Below, in pieces: positions 1 through 6,028 of a stretch of DNA of 6,315 bases; position 1 is the first letter of the stretch; each line of letters opens with the position of its first letter. The stretch is from Candidatus Micrarchaeota archaeon UBA95. GTDB taxonomy: Archaea; Micrarchaeota; Micrarchaeia; Norongarragalinales; Norongarragalinaceae. The DNA lies in NCBI GenBank assembly GCA_002499405.1, contig DALH01000021.1, forward strand, positions 1-6,315, read 5' to 3'. The position numbers and the translations under genes are program-made. The notes under the pieces were generated by a model, which worked only from the letters and a program-made list of their open reading frames with translations, searched no databases and was not told the DNA's origin.

Positions 1-29
1 CTCTATTGTGCGTCTTTCTTTTTCTTGGA

Positions 30-103
30 AGCCCCCGGAGGGATTTGAACCCCCGACTTTCTGTTTACGAAACAGACGCTCTGCCAGGCTGAGCTACGGA
101 GGC
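30..103 (-). tRNA. tRNA-Thr (anticodon CGU)
   Basis: Read on the minus strand, this folds into a complete cloverleaf. The acceptor stem pairs GCCTCCG with CGGGGGC, including one U-G pair. The D stem is GCTC/GAGC. The anticodon stem is TCTGT/ACAGA around the loop TTCGTAA, and the T arm has loop TTCAAAT on a five-base-pair stem. The anticodon CGU lies at 69-67 and reads the threonine codon ACG. There is no intron. The base after the acceptor stem (position 30) gives U73, the usual discriminator of archaeal tRNA-Thr, and the following bases are TCC, so CCA must be added after transcription. The gene lies 38 bases beyond the stop codon of the Trp-rich protein on the same strand, with its own TATA-like box in between. 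No oligo-T terminator is visible downstream within the window. Confidence 0.96.
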
Positions 104-130
104 ATTCAGCCAAGAATTGTTGTTCAAGCA

Positions 131-138
131 AATTAAAA
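131..138 (-). promoter_or_regulatory. TATA-like box for tRNA-Thr
   Basis: The minus strand reads TTTTAATT here, centred about 31 bases before the first base of tRNA-Thr. With the usual archaeal spacing of about 25 bases from TATA box to start site, transcription would begin a few bases before the mature 5' end. The box sits in the 38-base gap after the stop codon of the upstream gene, so the tRNA probably has its own promoter. Inferred from sequence and spacing only. Confidence 0.5.
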
Positions 139-141
139 GAG

Positions 142-1137
142 TTACCATAGCAAGCCGGTTGCGTGCTCGCTGTTCCCGTAACCCGCGCCCAGGTCGTCAA
201 GGGTCCACTCGCCTGAACGGTTCTTGAACGAGAACTCCTTTACGAGGCAGGGGTACTCGTTGTAATTCAATCGGTTCCACGGATTCTTGCTGAACTTCCA
301 CGACGCGGCGGAGTAGGCCTCCACGAGCATTCTCGCCTTTCCGTCCCTGCCCTCGGACAGGACTTCAAACGACGGGTTTTTCCCGTCAATCCTCTTGACG
401 CGCGCGTCGCGGTTGTCAAAAACCTTTTCGCCGTCAAAGAACTGGAAGTGTTTTCTAATTGGAATCTTCCACGACTCCTCTGTTCGATTGGAGAAAATCG
501 TGTTGCCCACGTGCGGCTCGTAGTAGTGCGCGCACCCACCCCCCTCAAAGTGGTAGACGCCCCAATACCATGGGGGAGCCGGCGCGTTGACGCGCACGCA
601 CTGGAAGTAAGCTGTTCCCTTGCCCAGCGAACTCGTGAAGGGCGCGCGCGTAATCTTGCAGATGTCGTAGGAAAACCTGTTGAACAGGAAACTTGTTTCG
701 CGGTGTTGGAGCGCGTAAAAACCTTTTTTTTGCACGGGCCCGATGCGGAAGTCGTGGCCGCGAAGCGAAACGCGGAAACCATTTTTCAGTTCCTTGAACT
801 CGGTTGGAGGGTCGTCCGTGTGGATGCGTCCCGGCTCCACCAGGATGGGGGCGCGGTGAAGCAAGTAGTTTTCACGCATTTTTTTTCCGTCGTAATACCA
901 CGCCGCAACAACTCCGTCAAGGTCAAATGTTTTCCCCCTGCGTTGCACCAAGTCGTCCCGCAACTCCGCATCCAACCCGTTGCAATGAATTTTTTTTTCG
1001 TTCTTCGCGGACCATAACACCATCAATTGCTTTGGGTGCGCCTCGGGCTCGCGGAAGTAGAAAATCCACCACCACCAAAGCCAGTTGCCTTTGCGCGCCA
1101 GGAATTCTTCGTTGACGCGCCACACGCGTTCAAACAA
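142..1137 (-). CDS. Trp-rich protein of unknown function, possibly CrtC/AttH lipocalin-like
   Basis: This encodes a protein of about 331 residues that I do not recognise with certainty. The open frame continues upstream to 1515, but that part is Arg/Pro/Ser-rich and antisense to the transporter, so it is not credible protein. No in-frame ATG fits. I chose TTG at 1137 because a TATA-like box (1165-1158) lies about 25 bases upstream, suggesting a leaderless transcript; GTG at 1125 is an alternative. The product is soluble-looking and rich in aromatic residues. It has four consecutive Trp at residues 21-24, followed by IFYF, and a second aromatic block near 190-206 (WYWGVYHF, then GGG and HYY). 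The two similar aromatic segments in a beta-rich chain recall the double lipocalin-like fold of the hydroxyneurosporene synthase/AttH group, but this is a weak resemblance. No signal peptide is evident. It diverges from an EamA transporter and precedes tRNA-Thr. The coding strand carries three A8-A9 runs. Confidence 0.72.
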   Translation of the reverse strand: MFERVWRVNEEFLARKGNWLWWWWIFYFREPEAHPKQLMVLWSAKNEKKIHCNGLDAELRDDLVQRRGKTFDLDGVVAAWYYDGKKMRENYLLHRAPILVEPGRIHTDDPPTEFKELKNGFRVSLRGHDFRIGPVQKKGFYALQHRETSFLFNRFSYDICKITRAPFTSSLGKGTAYFQCVRVNAPAPPWYWGVYHFEGGGCAHYYEPHVGNTIFSNRTEESWKIPIRKHFQFFDGEKVFDNRDARVKRIDGKNPSFEVLSEGRDGKARMLVEAYSAASWKFSKNPWNRLNYNEYPCLVKEFSFKNRSGEWTLDDLGAGYGNSEHATGLLW

Positions 1138-1155
1138 TTTGCGGTTCGCCCCCTC

Positions 1156-1167
1156 GCATAAAAATGC
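1156..1167. promoter_or_regulatory. Possible bidirectional TATA element between Trp-rich gene and EamA gene
   Basis: The sequence GCATAAAAATGC has GCAT/ATGC arms around an A-rich centre, so it gives a TATA-like box on each strand (ATAAAAAT on plus, ATTTTTAT on minus). Its centre is about 25 bases before the TTG at 1137 on the minus strand, which suits a leaderless message. On the plus strand a start site near 1187 would leave a leader of about 19 bases before the ATG at 1206. No Shine-Dalgarno sequence precedes either gene. One element serving both genes is inferred from position. Confidence 0.45.
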
Positions 1168-1205
1168 TTTTGAAGGGGTGGCGTTAAAACTGTTTGGATT
1201 CCAAC

Positions 1206-2030
1206 ATGTGGTTCTACGTCTTCGCCTCGTTTTTCTTGTACGGCTTCGCCCATTTTTACAGGAAGACCGCGCTTGAGGGAATTGACCCGTTGGTGGCAGG
1301 GTTCGTGGAAACGATTTCACAGTTCCTCGTTGCCTGGCTCGCGGTTTTCGCTTTTTCCCAGTTGACCCTCCAAGGGTTCTCAATTGAATCCGTTGCTGCC
1401 GGCTTCGCGGTGTTTGCGGCTTCGGCGTGCGTATTCCTCGCCCTGCGGTCTGGTTATGTCTCCTCGGTTTCCACTGTAATAAACTTGAACGCCCTGGTTT
1501 CCGTGCCCCTTGCAATCGCCTTCCTCGGCGAATTCCTTTCCTTGCGCGCGGCAGCGGGAGTTGCGTTGGCGATACTCGTCGTGCCGTTGTTCAGGTCCGC
1601 GCGCCCGGCCAGCAGCGGTAACTGGTTGAAGTATTCCCTGCTGGCAATGTTTTTCTTCGGGGTCATGAACCACTTCAACGCGTTTGTCACGCGTTCAATT
1701 GGCGCGTTCCTGGCTTACGCCTTCCTCATGACTTCCGCGGCCGCCTTCTTTTCGGTGCTCGTGTTCTCGCGCAAAACGCGGGAGTTGCACGCGCTGCGGT
1801 TCGCGTCCTTGGAGAAACTGTTTTTCTCGGGGCTCGTCTTCGCGACCGCGACCCTTTGCATGCTGAAAGCGTTTTCCTTGGGCCCCGCCTCCATTGTCGT
1901 GCCCGCGGTGAACCTCAACTTCTTGGTAACCGCCTTGCTGGGAGTCGTTTTCTACAAGGAGGCGTTGGGTTCGCGGGGCTTGCTTGCGGTCGCGTTGGCG
2001 GTTGTGAGCGTGTGGTTGTTAGCGGGATAA
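1206..2030 (+). CDS. EamA/DMT-superfamily membrane transporter
   Basis: This is a 274-residue, highly hydrophobic protein with about ten predicted membrane helices. They form two repeats of roughly five helices, as in the EamA (drug/metabolite transporter) family, whose usual length is 280-300 residues. The first repeat ends with a helix near 86-107 followed by FLGE (106-109) and another helix (115-129). The second repeats the pattern: SIVVPAVNLNF near 229-239, then FYKE (249-252) and a final helix (257-273). This helix-(F/Y)xxE-helix signature at the end of each half is characteristic. Substrates in the family include amino acids, nucleotides, sugars and drugs; nothing here reveals which. 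ATG at 1206 is preferred because the first helix begins directly after it; TTG at 1194 would add four residues. The last 12 bases overlap the end of the convergent transketolase gene. Confidence 0.88.
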   Translation: MWFYVFASFFLYGFAHFYRKTALEGIDPLVAGFVETISQFLVAWLAVFAFSQLTLQGFSIESVAAGFAVFAASACVFLALRSGYVSSVSTVINLNALVSVPLAIAFLGEFLSLRAAAGVALAILVVPLFRSARPASSGNWLKYSLLAMFFFGVMNHFNAFVTRSIGAFLAYAFLMTSAAAFFSVLVFSRKTRELHALRFASLEKLFFSGLVFATATLCMLKAFSLGPASIVVPAVNLNFLVTALLGVVFYKEALGSRGLLAVALAVVSVWLLAG

Positions 2031-3941
2031 GTTTTTTTCCACGGCTTTCCGAATGCTTTCCGCGTTCAACCCGTATTTTGCGAGCAACTGGTTGGGGTCC
2101 CCGCTCTCCCCGAATTTGTCGGCTACGCCAAGCATCACTTGCTTGGTTGGAACGGCGTTCCGCGTGAGCACGCCGGCGACGAGGTTGCCCAAGCCGCCAA
2201 CCTGGTGTTCTTCAACGCTTACCACGAGCTTGGTTTCCTTAGCCGCCCTCAAAACCGCGTCTTCGTCCAACGGCTTCAAGGTGTGAACGTTGACGATGCG
2301 CGCCTTCACTCCCTGCTTTGAGAGCTGCCACGCGGCGTGCATTGCCTCGGGCACAACAACGCCGCACGCAACGATTGCAACGTCTTCGCTTCCCTTGTGC
2401 TCGCTTGCGAGCTCCCATTCAAAGGCGTCAACCAAGTTCTTCGCTTCCCCCTTGAATGAAGCCACGTTTGCCTTGCCGTAAACAAATGGCGCGTCCTCGC
2501 GGGTGACAACGGGCGTGTTCACGCGTCCCAAGCGCAGGACAACGGGCCCCTTCACGTCAAGGATTGCCTTGCGCGAGCCCTTTTTCGCTTCCAAATAATC
2601 GCAGGGAACGAACACGCCGAGATTCGGAATAATGGTAGTAGTGGAAAAGTCCTCGAGTGATTGGTGAGTGGCGCCGTCCTCGCCCACGGTGAGACCGCCG
2701 TGGCTCGCAATAACCTTGACGTTGAGTTTTGGGTAGCAGACGCTGGTGCGGAGGAACTCCCACGCGCGCCCGGTAGCGAAAATGGAGAACGAACCCGCTA
2801 TTGCTATTCTTCCTTCCTTGGCGAGCCCGGCCGCGATGCCCATCATGTCTTGTTCTGCAACGCCCGCGTCAAGCAGGCGTTCAGCGTTTTCGGAGTGGTC
2901 CTCGCACAACGACGTGAGTTTGACCGAGGAATTCAGGTCCGCTCCAACGGCGACGATGCGCTCGTCGCAACCGATTTCCTTCAAGCACTCGCCCGCCCCG
3001 TCCCGAATCGCCTTCAATTCAACCTTCATGGTTCCGCCCGAATTCCACGGCGTTACCACGAATTTCCCCTGAAGGCGCGCCTTCACTCCGGCCGCCTTGT
3101 CCTCCAACTGTTTGGTGAAAAAGTCTTCCCTTCCGAGTTCCTTTAACGCCTTCAACAATTGTTTGCGGTCGGGCGCCTTGCCGTGCCACCCCACTTCGTT
3201 CTCCATGAACGACACGCCCTTCCCTTTCACGGTGCGCGCGATTATTGCCGTGGGTTTTCCCTTGGTTGCGCGCGCTTCAGCAAAAGCGTTCAGCAACGCT
3301 TGAACGTCGTGGCCGTCGCATTCCACGACGTGCCATCCGAATGCGCGGTATTTTTCGGGGAGGGGCTCCACGTTCATGACCTTCTTCACGGGGCCGTCGA
3401 TTTGGAGGCGGTTGGCGTCCACTATACCGCACAGGTTATCCAATTCGTAGTGCGCGGCGGCCATGACGGCCTCCCAGATGCTTCCCTCCTCCTGTTCGCC
3501 GTCCCCCATCACGCAGTAAACCCGGTAACCCTTTACGGCGAGCTTGGCGTTGAGTGCGGAGCCAACCGCAGCCGGCAGGCCGTGGCCGAGGGAGCCCCCG
3601 CTCATCTCAATGCCTGGAGTGTCCAGCATGTGGGGGTGGCCTTGGAACGAGGAATCCGTTTTGCGGAGCGTGGTCTGGAACTCCTCCATTGAAAAAAATC
3701 CTTTCAAGGCGAGGACCGCGTATTGTGCGGGGCACTTGTGCTGGGCGCTCAAGAACACTCGGTCGCGGCCGTCCCAGCCCGGCTTGGACGAATCCGTCTT
3801 CGCCTCCTTGAAGTAAAGCGTTGCGAGTATTTCAGCAGCCGAGAGTGAGCCGCCGGGGTGGCCGGACCCGGCGAAGTAAATAGCAATCAAGGCGTTGGCG
3901 CGGACGTCGTCAGCGATTCGTTTTAATTCGGAGGAATCCAT
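2019..3941 (-). CDS. tkt: Transketolase, single chain (N- and C-subunits fused)
   Basis: Transketolase moves two-carbon ketol units between sugar phosphates in the non-oxidative pentose phosphate pathway, using thiamine diphosphate and a divalent metal in the cytoplasm. The 640 residues cover the whole enzyme. Residues 1-290 are the cofactor-binding N half, with GSGHPGG at 25-31, a conserved GHP at 101-103 and LGHGLPAAVG at 118-127. The cofactor/metal motif runs from GDGE (146-149) to DANRLQIDG (175-183). Residues 305-640 match the C subunit, with the activating Glu in VAEQD (361-365), the SHGGLTVGEDGATHQSLED stretch at 413-431 and the C-terminal domain from about 520. The halves are joined by a short TPWNSGG linker (297-303) and Met305. 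Many archaea encode them as separate genes. 1-Deoxyxylulose-5-phosphate synthase was considered, but the motifs fit transketolase. ATG at 3941 has a TATA-like box about 25 bases upstream. Confidence 0.96.
   Translation of the reverse strand: MDSSELKRIADDVRANALIAIYFAGSGHPGGSLSAAEILATLYFKEAKTDSSKPGWDGRDRVFLSAQHKCPAQYAVLALKGFFSMEEFQTTLRKTDSSFQGHPHMLDTPGIEMSGGSLGHGLPAAVGSALNAKLAVKGYRVYCVMGDGEQEEGSIWEAVMAAAHYELDNLCGIVDANRLQIDGPVKKVMNVEPLPEKYRAFGWHVVECDGHDVQALLNAFAEARATKGKPTAIIARTVKGKGVSFMENEVGWHGKAPDRKQLLKALKELGREDFFTKQLEDKAAGVKARLQGKFVVTPWNSGGTMKVELKAIRDGAGECLKEIGCDERIVAVGADLNSSVKLTSLCEDHSENAERLLDAGVAEQDMMGIAAGLAKEGRIAIAGSFSIFATGRAWEFLRTSVCYPKLNVKVIASHGGLTVGEDGATHQSLEDFSTTTIIPNLGVFVPCDYLEAKKGSRKAILDVKGPVVLRLGRVNTPVVTREDAPFVYGKANVASFKGEAKNLVDAFEWELASEHKGSEDVAIVACGVVVPEAMHAAWQLSKQGVKARIVNVHTLKPLDEDAVLRAAKETKLVVSVEEHQVGGLGNLVAGVLTRNAVPTKQVMLGVADKFGESGDPNQLLAKYGLNAESIRKAVEKNLSR
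2032..2038 (+). terminator. Oligo-T terminator candidate after the EamA gene
   Basis: Seven consecutive T residues begin one base after the TAA stop of the transporter. Archaeal RNA polymerase commonly terminates at such T runs without a strong hairpin. The run lies inside the last codons of the transketolase gene on the other strand, where it encodes GAA AAA AAC. No equivalent T run follows the transketolase stop on the minus strand. Confidence 0.5.
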
Positions 3942-3962
3942 GAATTGGGGAACTCAAAAGAA

Positions 3963-3970
3963 TTATTTAA
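3963..3970 (-). promoter_or_regulatory. TATA-like box for transketolase, possibly shared with the divergent gene
   Basis: The minus strand reads TTAAATAA, centred about 25 bases before the ATG at 3941, which is the expected spacing for a leaderless archaeal transcript. The same AT-rich patch (plus strand ATTATTTAA) lies about 35 bases before the ATG at 4003. It could therefore also serve the plus-strand gene with a leader of about ten bases. No other AT-rich box is evident in the 61-base gap. Confidence 0.5.
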
Positions 3971-4002
3971 CGGTTGCGAACAAAGGTTATGGGTGTTTTT
4001 GA

Positions 4003-4314
4003 ATGGAATACGTTTACTCGGTTGAATCCAAGAACAAGGGGAAGCTCGCGGCCGTGCTGGACGCCGACCCCTACGCCGAAAAGAGTTTCGCTCGCCTGGG
4101 TTTCACGTTGAAGTCATCGGATTCGGTGGGCCTGCCTGCCGGGAAATACTTCGTGCACTTCAAGAGCGACGAGGACGTCGGCGCTTTGATAGCCAAACTC
4201 AGGGAAGTTGAGTCCGTTGAAGAGGCAAGCAAAGACGAAAAGAAGGCGGTCGTGGAAGCCCTGAACAAGGGGCTTGATGACGCCGTGAGCGGCTTTGGGT
4301 CAATCTTTGGTTAA
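4003..4314 (+). CDS. Small acidic conserved-looking protein with C-terminal GFGSIFG tail
   Basis: This encodes a 103-residue soluble protein of unknown function. The sequence suggests a compact alpha/beta domain over residues 1-70: a first strand MEYVYSVE, a helix-like stretch KGKLAAVLDADPYAEKSFARL, then strands FTLKSSDSVGL and GKYFVHFKS, followed by a helix. A charged helix (74-94) follows, and the protein ends with GFGSIFG (97-103), a flexible hydrophobic tail that could be a binding motif. There is no cysteine, signal peptide or membrane segment. My impression is that small proteins of this kind, with the same tail, occur in other DPANN archaea, but I cannot verify this here. Elongation factor 1-beta was considered because of the similar size, but the sequence does not match. 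ATG at 4003 has only a weak GGGTG upstream (3991-3995). Codon use resembles the GC-richer left part of the window. The gene is divergent from transketolase and convergent with the exported-protein gene. Confidence 0.85.
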   Translation: MEYVYSVESKNKGKLAAVLDADPYAEKSFARLGFTLKSSDSVGLPAGKYFVHFKSDEDVGALIAKLREVESVEEASKDEKKAVVEALNKGLDDAVSGFGSIFG

Positions 4315-4341
4315 CCGCTTCTTAAACGGGCTTTGGTTAAC
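4305..4341. repeat. 11-bp direct repeat spanning two convergent stop codons
   Basis: CTTTGGTTAAC occurs at 4305-4315 and again at 4331-4341, 26 bases apart. The first copy contains the TAA stop of the plus-strand gene. The second contains the TAA stop of the minus-strand gene, read as TTA on plus. This works on both strands because GTTAAC is self-complementary. The 22-base gap between the genes has no oligo-T run and only a weak CCG/CGG pairing, so no terminator can be named with confidence. Confidence 0.7.
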
Positions 4342-5575
4342 TTACTTCGTATACCCCGCTTACTTTGTTTATTTCAAAAAACATCCTGTGGTAATCGCGT
4401 TTGACTACGTAAACCCCGTTTTCAAACGAGAATACCGGGGAGTCGCTTAAGTTTACCAACACTTTTTCACCGCTCAACGCGACGAGTTCGTCCCTGCTTA
4501 TTTGTTCTCCTTCAACTAAATTGATTTTTATATCTCCCCTTGCTGAATTGCTTCTTTTCATTCGAAGGATTTCATTGGTGATTTCGGCTTGGGCGCGGGG
4601 CCCGTCAAACAAGTAGTATGCGGCCGAAGCCCACATTGAGCGTTCTTCGATTGTCCCGGACTCCATTTTTTCCATTAAAAACGTTTTGAATTCCTCAAAC
4701 TCTTTCCCGGCTTTTTCTATTGCCTGCCTTGTTTCAATTGAGTCGAGCCCGTAGGATGTCCATGTGCGGCTCATCCAATCATCTTTGTTTACGGTTTCAA
4801 CAAACCGCGTCTTTATTTCAACGTCTTCTTCCGGGCTCAAAGAGCCGCTGGAAAAAAATTCCCCGTACTTCTGATTTGCAAGGTATTCCAAGCGGGCTTC
4901 AACGAAGTCCATCAAGTAGCCTGGCAGCATGACTATTACGTTGATTTTCGCGGTTACGGCATCGAAGGCATTAGGACGCAAAAATAGTTTGTAAATGCCG
5001 AGAATTTTCGCGTTTTCATCGATTTGTCTTATTTCCTCTGATTTTTCGTTTATGGTGGTTTTCTGCCATTCGTCGGCCGCATTCAACAACTCGTCTTCGT
5101 ACTCGTTTTCCGGGGGTTCAACGAATTTGCGGCCCGAGTCGGAGGTTACCAATATCTTACACTTCGCGTTTTTTCCTCCATCACAGTTTACCGTTACGTC
5201 TACGAGCGTATCCTTTTCAGAATAGCAAACCAAGGCGCTTTCATATTGTTTACAGCCTTCAACGCCTTCCACGACTAACTCGTTTTCAACGCTTTCGCTT
5301 AATCCCAACAACTCGTAGGTGCCTTCTTGCCTATTGATTACGCCCGCGTCGGCAGCTGTTATCGCGTCGCCTGCTCTTATCAAGATTTTGCTTGAAGTGT
5401 AAAAGCCCCCCTTGTTTGACAGGGTGCCAACCGCCCTCCCAACCGCGATTTGAAAAGAATTCTCACCCTTCGTTGAGGAAAGAGCTGCAAGGGTTGCGGT
5501 GCTTGAATAAGTCAAGAGCACCATAATTAAAACGGCGAAAACTATTTTCGGGTCAACTTTCAACTTTAAATCCAC
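4337..5575 (-). CDS. Exported or membrane-anchored protein of unknown function with four cysteines
   Basis: This encodes a 412-residue protein that I do not recognise. Residues 1-10 are charged and residues 11-32 form one hydrophobic helix, followed by a Ser/Thr/Ala stretch, consistent with a signal peptide or N-terminal membrane anchor. The rest is hydrophilic and predicted to lie outside the cell. Its only four cysteines, at 108, 117, 131 and 139, fall in two close pairs within a beta-rich segment (about 95-150) and could form two disulfides. Residues 155-345 are acidic and mostly helical, with an aliphatic patch (about 210-222) ending in PGY. The final 70 residues are beta-rich. The start is uncertain. 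GTG at 5575 overlaps the preceding gene by 10 bases, but the GGAG motif touches it. TTG at 5563 sits 11 bases after that motif and gives 408 residues. It is probably cotranscribed and translationally coupled with the membrane protein gene. Base composition is lower in GC than the left half of the window. Confidence 0.82.
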   Translation of the reverse strand: MDLKLKVDPKIVFAVLIMVLLTYSSTATLAALSSTKGENSFQIAVGRAVGTLSNKGGFYTSSKILIRAGDAITAADAGVINRQEGTYELLGLSESVENELVVEGVEGCKQYESALVCYSEKDTLVDVTVNCDGGKNAKCKILVTSDSGRKFVEPPENEYEDELLNAADEWQKTTINEKSEEIRQIDENAKILGIYKLFLRPNAFDAVTAKINVIVMLPGYLMDFVEARLEYLANQKYGEFFSSGSLSPEEDVEIKTRFVETVNKDDWMSRTWTSYGLDSIETRQAIEKAGKEFEEFKTFLMEKMESGTIEERSMWASAAYYLFDGPRAQAEITNEILRMKRSNSARGDIKINLVEGEQISRDELVALSGEKVLVNLSDSPVFSFENGVYVVKRDYHRMFFEINKVSGVYEVS

Positions 5576-5994
5576 TCCGCAGCCATGTAAATGAATGGAA
5601 TTGCGGCAGCCAACGCGTTAAGCCAATCGTTTTCAAACGGTTTTGGGAGCCAAGATGCAAAGGCAAAGTATGCAATCCCGTAAACCACGCCAATATTCAA
5701 CCACCAATATGCTGCTCCGGGCAAGCCCCCCGGCAAGAATCCGGCGATTATGCCGGCTAAAAACATTACGGCCGTAAAAACAATTGCGAGTAATGCGTGC
5801 GCCGAAAAAATCCTTAGAATTGATTCTTTTAAGGCGTTCCGTTTTGTGAAAGCCATTAAGCCAGAGTAAGCTGCAAGGCTCACCAACAACTTAAGCGGAT
5901 TCAATAATTGAAAGTTTAAGGATTGAAAGAAATTTGCGTAAAGCAGGTATGCTGCTATTGGCAGGGTTAAAAACAAGTATTTTTCGTGTTTCAC
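5566..5994 (-). CDS. Small multi-pass membrane protein of unknown function
   Basis: This encodes a 142-residue membrane protein with about five hydrophobic helices, near residues 6-24, 33-50, 64-86, 98-116 and 122-140. A basic loop (KRNALKES, 51-58) separates helices two and three, and a glycine/proline turn (GFLPGGLPG, 85-93) precedes a Tyr-Trp-Trp. The polar segment PKPFENDW (117-124) lies before the last helix. I see no catalytic motif and do not recognise the family. The start is GTG at 5994, with no Shine-Dalgarno nearby. A TATA-like box lies about 26 bases upstream, so a leaderless transcript is likely. The stop codon overlaps the GTG of the exported-protein gene, making this the first gene of a probable two-gene operon. 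The sequence is clearly AT-richer than transketolase: 5881-5940 has 19 G/C of 60, while 3541-3600 has 45 of 60. Confidence 0.8.
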   Translation of the reverse strand: MKHEKYLFLTLPIAAYLLYANFFQSLNFQLLNPLKLLVSLAAYSGLMAFTKRNALKESILRIFSAHALLAIVFTAVMFLAGIIAGFLPGGLPGAAYWWLNIGVVYGIAYFAFASWLPKPFENDWLNALAAAIPFIYMAAEWI

Positions 5995-6016
5995 GTGAAA
6001 ACCAATTGATTGTGCC

Positions 6017-6024
6017 TTTTTATT
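6017..6024 (-). promoter_or_regulatory. TATA-like box for the membrane/exported two-gene operon
   Basis: The minus strand reads AATAAAAA, centred about 26 bases before the GTG at 5994. It lies in the 43-base gap after the Ogg2 stop codon. The spacing predicts a transcript starting at or next to the start codon, separate from any read-through from the glycosylase gene. Inferred from sequence and position. Confidence 0.5.
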
Positions 6025-6028
6025 CCTT

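Noticed and set aside
1..29. T-rich stretch at the left edge as a terminator
   Set aside because: The T-rich strand is plus, whereas the tRNA is on minus, where the stretch is A-rich. It cannot be assigned to any gene in the window.
448..1017. 189-codon plus-strand frame
   Set aside because: It lies antisense to the Trp-rich gene, has no family motif and no promoter in front, and its length follows from GC-rich codon bias on the opposite strand.
1157..1159. ATG on the minus strand just upstream of the Trp-rich gene
   Set aside because: It is out of frame with the protein and reaches a stop codon after nine codons; it is part of the TATA-like element.
1138..1515. Upstream extension of the minus-strand frame of the Trp-rich gene
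   Set aside because: It is Arg/Pro/Ser-rich low-complexity translation lying antisense to the well-supported EamA transporter. A TATA-like box and a TTG at 1137 explain the gene start better.
2661..3692. Plus-strand frames opposite transketolase
   Set aside because: They are complementary-strand shadows of a strongly conserved enzyme with all catalytic motifs in place; no domain is recognisable in them.
3989..3991. ATG upstream of the small GFGSIFG protein
   Set aside because: It is out of frame with the gene that begins at 4003.
4003..4314. Archaeal elongation factor 1-beta
   Set aside because: Size and charge are similar, but the residues do not match that family, and the GFGSIFG tail is not a feature of it.
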